A stretch of 64,000 nt of DNA from contig CANTUV010000008.1 in the NCBI GenBank assembly GCA_947685225.1, forward strand, positions 31,054,001-31,118,000, read 5' to 3'. Positions 57,561-64,000 of the stretch are shown piece by piece. Positions within the stretch are counted from its first letter, which is position 1. Every line of letters begins with the position of its first letter. Made by a program: the position numbers and the translations under genes. This DNA comes from Garcia nutans (Eukaryota > Streptophyta > Magnoliopsida > Malpighiales > Euphorbiaceae). The notes under the pieces were generated by a model, which saw only the letters and a program-made list of their open reading frames with translations, made no database searches and was not told the DNA's origin.

Positions 57561-60058
57561 TGTAACACCTCCATACTCTATATAAGTACTATACATATAC
57601 CTAGTATACATACAATACGTATATGGAGTATAAGAATGTCACATTTAGTTTCAATTCAAAAACCTTTAGTCAAGTTCAAACAATATTACATTAAAATTTA
57701 ATAACATTGACAAAATCATTATACTTTTAATGATCTTAGTCTTATTTACCAAAACTTCATTTATACCTATAACTATATTATTATGAATAATATAACATAA
57801 TTAACTCACACATGTATGCATCACCTTCTAGTTGGTCTCGAAACACTCTTACCCTTCTCGTGGCATAACAGCTTGACTTCCGAATCAACCGCATAAACAC
57901 CTGCGCGATCACACAACCGCGCTAAGCCCGAGAGCTTAGTAATACAAATAATTCATATAAACATACATTAGAGAAAATCATATTTTCATGTTATCTTGAT
58001 ATGTCATTATGTACTTACCATGTTTTCCCATTTTGATTATGCTTTTCATATATATAATTCTACTAATGTCTTAATTATATACATATTCATACACCTCATT
58101 TCAACAATTCACAATTCAATGACTTATCAAAATCTTCATGAAGCAATATTCATCATTTCCACATCTATATACATTTTACACTTCATATTATAATTTTCAT
58201 AAGCTCATCATGTAACATAGCTTCTCAAGCCATATTCACTTTCAATAATTTACTTATGTGTTGTATACATTTCATTCCAGGATTATCATTATATTTTTCA
58301 TACCATTATATTTCATTCCATAGTTATCACCAAATATCACATAATATTATATTTCATTATTCATTCTTTTTCCTTTATTCAAGAATCACATATATACAAG
58401 CACAAGCATGGGCCCAAAAACACTAATATGCCATTCCACTTTCAAAGTTAATGTTTTGGTTCAATTATCACATTTATCATTATCCCAACTAGGCTTCAAG
58501 GATTAAGGTTCAACCAAGCTTCAAGGGGAACAAAGCATGCTAAGTATCAACCCAACTTGGCTTCAAGAACCAATCCAACCTAGCTTCAAGGGTTGTAACA
58601 TCTCAATTAGGCTTCAAGGTTTAGATCCAACCAAGCTTCAAGGGGAGTAAAACATGTTAAACTTCAACCCAACTTGGCTTCAAGGATTAAACCAACCTAA
58701 CTTCAAGAGATTGTTACTATTAGGCATGCCACCAACAACAAAACTCTGAAAATGAATAACATATTAGACACACAATCAATTCATTCACTTATTTACCATT
58801 CTCTTTCTCAATTCACATTTCATAAACACGTAGGCAATCATGCCTTAATAAGTTCATTTTACATAACCATAGCCAACAACAATGGCTTCATTTCTCATTT
58901 GCATCATTATAGCCAATCACAATGGCTTCACATCTTATCATATCTCAATTCACATTATACATTTTATAATTCAAGTATACACAATCAATTACATTGAACA
59001 TATATCTTAAGTTCATCATCATATAAACCACATGTCCATCTATTTCATTTCAATCATTATTACCAATCACAATGATATCACATTTCATCATTTCTCAAAA
59101 CACATTAACACAATTCATCATTAAAATATTTATCATAACAAATTACATTACACATACCTTTTTGAATGACCCTCATAGCTTTCACACTATACAAATCATA
59201 ACATTAGTTACATTGTATTACCAATATAATAAATTATCTAACACAATTATAACTAAATGTTATAAATCCCAAAATCATGCAAATACATGCAACCATGTAG
59301 TTGGTACTTACCTCAAGAACACTCACACAACTTTATACTCTTTTCCTTCCAAGAGTTCTTCACTTCACAAACTAGGGCAAATCACTTCCTTCTCAAAACC
59401 TAATCCAAAAATAATACAATACATCAATTCCAATGCCATTATTCACTTAATACCCTCTTATTAGACCCATACATCACAAATTATAAGCCAATTCATCAAT
59501 CTAAGACCCCCACGGTCGTGGCCTCACAACCCCACGGCCGTGGCTTAGCAAACAATTCTGCCCAATTACTCTAACAACCCCCACGGGCGTGGCCTTCCAG
59601 TCCCCATGGGCGTGGCATAGCAAATGAATCTGTCTCCCTTGCTCAACACCTCCACGGCCATGATTTCCAATGGCCACGGTCGTGGCAGCCAAAGGCCACT
59701 GATGTGGCATCCAAAATGCCTCTGTTTCGAACCCAAAATCATGTATTTCATGTTTTAAACTTTACTAAACACAAACATACATCAATTATTCAATTCTCCA
59801 ACTCATACTTATTAAACCCTTTCTAACCAATTTCAATAATCCATCATCATCCTCACAAATAAACATTTTAATCTATACATATCTTTCAATCTTTCACTAT
59901 CATCATCTTAACACACTAACTACATCAAATATCAACACAATCAATGGAAATCAATTCAAAGAAATGAATACTTACTTGAATATTTTGCCAAATCTTCATC
60001 TCCATCTTCAATCCTTTTAAAATCCTTAAGAAATTTGATGTGAAGATTAATAAAATCA

Positions 60059-60114
<56 letters not shown>

Positions 60115-60547
60115 CCACGAAGAAGAAGAAGAAGAAGAAGCAAAAGAAGAAAGAAAGTTCTTTCTTTCTTTCGTTCTTATCTCTAATATATAATAATAAT
60201 AATAATAATAATATAGTTAATATTTCTCAAATAACCTCCACCACACTTTCTTCCTTTGACTTTTCTTTCTTCTTTTTCTTTTATTATTATTATTATTCTT
60301 ATTTAATTATAAAGCTCAATTTCCCTACACCACTTTATACACTATGCATATGTCTTTAATATTACATATATATTCCTCATATTTTCCAAATACCATATGT
60401 ATACATATTATCCTCCATATACATTTATCTCTTATAATATATCTTTTTAATTAATTTATTTTCCCTTCTCTTTCCATAAAACATATACATTAAATCTAAA
60501 TACAACAACAACTCCAAAACTTATAGGGTATACTTTGGGATATTACA
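57561..60547 (-). repeat. LARD 5' LTR
   Basis: Collinear with 51169-54156. Double hairpin 57903-57939, cassette 58422-58767, CACG modules 59505-59705, long CT/GA run 60059-60110. TATA candidate on the minus strand in the TATATTAGAG region near 60185 is weak, because the (TA)n tract seen at 36120 is shortened here. Confidence 0.93.
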
Positions 60548-60552
60548 TCAGC

Positions 60553-61184
60553 AGTTGAAGCCGCATGAGTTGAATTATCCGACGCATGATTTGGAGTTAG
60601 TAGCCATAGTTTTTGCTTTGAAGATTTGGCGACATTATTTGTATGGAGAGAAGTGTTTTATCTATACAGATCATAAGAGTTTGAAATATTTGGGGGTTCA
60701 GAGAGAGCTTAATCTTCGGCAAGGACGATGGTTGGAGCTGATCAAAGATTACGACTATTTGATTGATTATCATCCTGGTAAGGCAAATGTTGTTGCTGAT
60801 GCCTTGAGTTGGAAGTCTTTAGTAGGTTTGACTGTTTATTCGCTCTCGTTGCTTGTTGAGTTGAGAGCGTTGCATGCTAGTTTTGAATCATGTGATGATG
60901 GTGCATTGTTGGCTCAATTGCAGTTGAGACCGGTGTTGTTGGATCAGATTAAAGAGGCTCAGTTGGCTGATGAAAAAATTCAGAAAGTTGTATTAGAATG
61001 CCAAAAAGGAGAGAATCGAGATTTCTATATGAGACATGATGATAGCCTTTGGTTTAAGGATAGATTGTGTGTTCCTGATGATGCAATATTGAGAAAGATT
61101 ATTTTAGAGGAAGCACATCAATCGGTTTTTGCTATGCACCCTGGGAGTACTAAAATGTATCATGATTTGAAGCAACATTACTAG
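60553..61184 (+). pseudogene. Element C RNase H tail, linker and integrase zinc finger
   Basis: Resumes exactly where 51168 stopped. 209 residues from [20 protein letters not shown]: RNase H ([20 protein letters not shown]), [17 protein letters not shown], the linker [20 protein letters not shown], and the HHCC finger [24 protein letters not shown] at 61182-61184 replaces the first Trp of YYWW; element B keeps TGG there. The frame is otherwise open into the integrase core after the stop. Confidence 0.92.
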
Positions 61185-61193
61185 TGGCCAGGT

Positions 61194-61649
61194 ATGAAGA
61201 GGGACATAGCGGAGTTTATATCTAAATGTCTCACTTGTCAGAGGGTGAAAGCTGAGCATCAAGTTCCAACAGGGTTGCTTCAACCTTTATTAATGCCTGA
61301 ATGGAAATGGGAACGTGTGGTAATGGATTTTGTGTCTGGTTTGCCGTTGACTCAGAAGAAGCATGATGCTATCTGGGTGATTGTTGATCGGTTGACAAAG
61401 ACAGCTCATTTTCTTCCAGTTCGGATGGACTATTCTCTGGAGAAGTTGGTTGAGCTGTATATCAGTGAGATAGTGAAGTTGCATGGAATCCCAATTTCTT
61501 TAGTGTCTGATCGAGATCCTCGGTTTACTTCAAGGTTTTGGAAAAGTTTACATGGTGCTTTGGGTTCTCGATTGCACTGTAGCACTGCTTTTCATCCGCA
61601 GACAGATGGACAGTCAGAGAGAGTGATACAGATTTTAGAGGACATGTTG
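61194..61649 (+). pseudogene. Element C integrase core, truncated by an LTR
   Basis: MKRDIAEFISKCLTCQRVKA (second half of the HHCC finger), VVMDFVSGLPL (Asp), PISLVSDRDPRFTSRFW (Asp) and HPQTDGQSERVIQILEDML (Glu): the full DDE triad is present. Integrase is broken after EDML by LTR sequence; the open frame continues 13 residues into the LTR by chance. The C-terminal domain and chromodomain, if present, are beyond the window. Confidence 0.92.
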
Positions 61650-64000
61650 TATAATATCCCAAAATATGCCCTAGAAGTTTTGATATAATCATTGTTTTAT
61701 TTGAATTAAAATGTATATGTGTAATTGGAAAGAGAAAAGAATTTAAAAGAGAATGTATATGTTGTATATATGAAAAAATATATAACATATACACAAGTCA
61801 AATGGTTGGTCAAAGGAAGAAGATATTTATTTGGTTAATTGTGAAATTACTAAAAAGGGCAATAAGTGAAAGAGAGTCAAAACAAATAGAAGAGGGTAGT
61901 TAAGTAATTTCTTATTTTGGAATGCTTGGAGGAGGTTTAAAGAGATGAAAAGTTTGACTTTGTTTCTTCATTTTCATTTTCTCTTCTTTTCTCTTTGGGT
62001 TGGCCGGCTATCAAGGAAGCAAGAGAGCAAGAGAGGGTTTTGATTGCTAAGAACAAAAGTGAAGGAAGATTCAAGTGATTGAGTTGGAAAATTTTGAAGT
62101 TTCATCAACTTTGGTAAGTTCTCTCTTGATTTCTCTTGTTTATTTTGGAGTTATGTTTGAGTTTGAGGGATTATTGTTGATGATAGGAGTGTGTTTTGAT
62201 TGTCTTGTGTTTAAGAGGGTTTGATTCATTTGATTTTTGGATTTTTGAGTTTTGATTGAAGAAAAGAGTGAGTTGGATGGAAGAGAAAGTGTGTGATTGT
62301 GTTTAGGGTTTGTGGTGATGATTTTGATTTGTGTTGGATGTATGTTTTTAGTTGTTTTGGTGTTTTTGTAAGTTTGTTATGGTTCTTGGGTATATTGAGT
62401 TAAGTTTGTTTGAAGTGGATTTTGGTGAAAAGAAGTGATTTGTTGGATTAAGTGATGTTGTGGCCGAAATCTGTATTTTTGGCCTGACATGCCCATGAGC
62501 ACGACCAGGATTTAGGCGTGTCAATGGTTCTGTGTTTTTGGATGAGTGGCATGAGCAGTGACACGCCCATGTCACTGAGCGTGTCGCAGCTTCTGTGTAG
62601 TAGTAGTATTTACACGTCCAATGACACGCCCATGTCATTGAGCGTGTCATAGCTACTGTGTTGGTAAGGAATTGACACGGCCATGAACACGCCCATGTTG
62701 TTGGATGTGTAAATGTCTCTGTGAAACAGAATGTATTACACGTTCAGTGACACGCCCGTGGTTCTGAGCGTGTCAAAGCTTCTGTGTTGTGAGTTTAGGG
62801 CACGGTCAGGGACACGCCCGTGTTGTTGAGCGTGTCATGTATAGAGTTTGCCTTAGTTAATTTTATCTATTTTATCTCATATGTATTATTCCTTTTGGAT
62901 TAGGTTGTGAAGAAGTTGATTTGCCCTAACTTAAGTGGTGAAGAAGTGTTGGAAGAGGAAGTGTATAGATTTGTATAAGTGGTGCTTAAGGTAAGTACAA
63001 ACCCTAATCCACATTATTTCATATTAATAATATTATGTTTTTCATAATATGAGCTTTATGAAATGTGAATTGAGATAATTGAAGCATATTTGCTTGGATG
63101 ATAATGTTCAATGTAATTGATTATGTATACTTGAATAATGAGATATAAAGCCATTGTGATTGGCTATGATGATTCAAATGAGATGTGAAGTCATTGTGAT
63201 TGGCTATGATGATTCAATTGAGATAAGTGGGGCATGTTTGCCTAAATGATGATAAGAATTGATAATGAAATAATAAATGAATTGTGTGGCTAATATGTTA
63301 TTCATTTTCAGAGTTTTGTTGTTGGTGGCATGCCTAATAGTAACAATCTCTTGAAGTTAGGTTGGGCTTGATCCTTGAAGCCAAGTTGGGTTGAAGTTTA
63401 ACATGTTTTACTCCCCTTGAAGCTTGGTTGGGTCTAGTCCTTGAAGCCTAATTGAGATGTTACAACCCTTGAAGCTAGGTTGGGTTTGGTTCTTGAAGCC
63501 AAGTTGGGTTGATACTTAGCATGCTTTGTTCCCCTTGAAGCTTGGTTGAACCTAAATCCTTGAAGCCTAGTTGGGATAATGATAATGATTAATGTGATGA
63601 TTAAACCAAAGCATTAACTTCGAAAGTTGAATGGCATGTTAGTGTCTTTGGGCCCATGCTTTTCTATGTTTAAATGTGAATTATGAATGGTGAAACTAAA
63701 TGAATAATGAGATTCAATGTACAACTTTGATAGATGATATTCTTATGTATAGAATATAATGTTTGAACATATTATATTGGCATCTCATTGCATCAAAACA
63801 TAGTATTATTGTAATTTGTACCACTAAGCCGTTGGCTTAGCGCGATTATGATTTATCGCGCAGGAAACAGGGAAGACCCGGAGAGTCCCTCTAGGCCGAG
63901 TAGAGGTTAGATCTTGAGGTGCTGCTAGTGAAGCGTAAAGATCAAAGACATACTGCCAAACATGTATATATTCATGATTTGTAAAACTTGAGTTTTAATG
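61650..64000 (+). mobile_element. Tekay-like LTR inserted in element C integrase (runs off the edge)
   Basis: Begins TATAATATCCC (TGTAATATCCC with G to A) right after TGTTG, the expected left TSD. Collinear with 45739-48215: TTTAAAGAGATG at 61937, GGTAAGTTC 62113, CACG array 62485-62840, GGTAAGTACAAACC 62989, cassette 63300-63640, double hairpin 63824-63861. About 250 bp of the LTR should lie beyond 64000. Whether it is a solo LTR or a full element cannot be told. Confidence 0.88.
62485..62840 (+). repeat. CACG hairpin array
   Basis: Five units. At 62609-62649 the inner stem is CAATGACA/TGTCATTG, where most other units have CAGTGACA/TGTCACTG. Confidence 0.85.

Larger units (their letters stand above)
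51169..60547 (-). mobile_element. LARD-like non-autonomous LTR element, 9.4 kb
   Basis: LTRs of 2,988 bp (51169-54156) and 2,987 bp (57561-60547) flank 3,404 bp of internal DNA. PBS and PPT positions show minus orientation. Flanks are TTGGC (51164-51168) and TCAGC (60548-60552); both can derive from TCGGC by one CpG transition each. The LTRs differ at roughly 1% of sites by eye plus repeat-length changes, so the insertion is recent. The internal region has no gag-pol domain in any frame, hence a large retrotransposon derivative that must be mobilised by a related autonomous element. Confidence 0.93.
45739..64000 (+). mobile_element. Element C: Tekay/Del-like Ty3/gypsy, partial, with nested insertions
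   Basis: Second copy of the element B family, + strand. 5' LTR (45739-48215), iMet PBS, gag, a 613-residue knuckle-protease-RT ORF, LARD insertion (51169-60547), RNase H and integrase (60553-61649), then another LTR inserted in integrase (61650 on). Its own 3' end lies outside the window. The five bases before it are GTTCT, the expected TSD. Compared with element B its frames are far more intact, so it is younger or less decayed. Confidence 0.88.

Noticed and set aside
1..64000. CRISPR arrays, bacterial operons, tRNA or rRNA genes
   Set aside because: None fits: the repeats are palindromic LTR modules without regular spacers, and the tRNA-like boxes in the palindrome do not form a full cloverleaf by eye.

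Overview
This window is a repeat-dense stretch of a plant nuclear genome, probably a eudicot. It has Ty1/copia and Ty3/gypsy retrotransposons primed by a plant-type initiator Met tRNA, a double-RNase H Tat-clade element, a plant mobile domain gene and a cyclic-nucleotide-gated-channel gene fragment. I found no intact host gene. Almost everything is nested LTR retrotransposon, and most insertion boundaries were placed from TG...CA termini plus 5-bp target-site duplications (TSDs).

Layout. 1-5700 holds two joined copia pol remnants on the + strand, split at 534-3396 by a solo gypsy LTR. 5695-8283 is a truncated copia on the - strand. 8541-43517 is one Tekay/Del-like gypsy ('element B', - strand, TSD CCAAC), stretched to 35 kb by two insertions: a 23-kb Tat-clade element (12417-35478, - strand, TSD CATCT) and a solo LTR (35747-38600, TSD CTATG). 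The Tat element was itself hit by a solo LTR (16282-18690, TSD GTGTT), a second solo LTR inside its 5' LTR (31294-34262, TSD GTTTA) and a 485-bp nearly perfect palindrome (27084-27568, TSD TTTCC). 43695-45331 carries two exons of a CNGC pseudogene. 45739 to the window end is a second Tekay-like copy ('element C', + strand), interrupted by a 9.4-kb non-autonomous LARD-like element (51169-60547) and by another LTR (61650 to beyond 64000).

Coding content. Elements B and C carry decayed gag, protease, RT, RNase H and integrase. The Tat element has gag-protease-RT-RNase H, a second archaeal-type RNase H and integrase. Between its pol and 3' LTR it carries two decayed multi-exon genes in antisense: a plant-mobile-domain gene with its own TATA box and a DUF7745-like gene. 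The LARD has long, nearly identical LTRs but no recognisable protein.

The most interesting signal is structural. Several unrelated repeat regions are arrays of hairpins whose stems change between copies while pairing is kept: the Tat 3' UTR minisatellite, the GGGGAGGCCC array, the CACG modules, the double hairpin near every gypsy LTR end, a hairpin overlapping the primer-binding site, and a repeat cassette bracketed by a 28-bp inverted repeat. This points to folded leader RNA kept under selection in these LTRs. All of it was judged by eye and needs folding and covariation tests.
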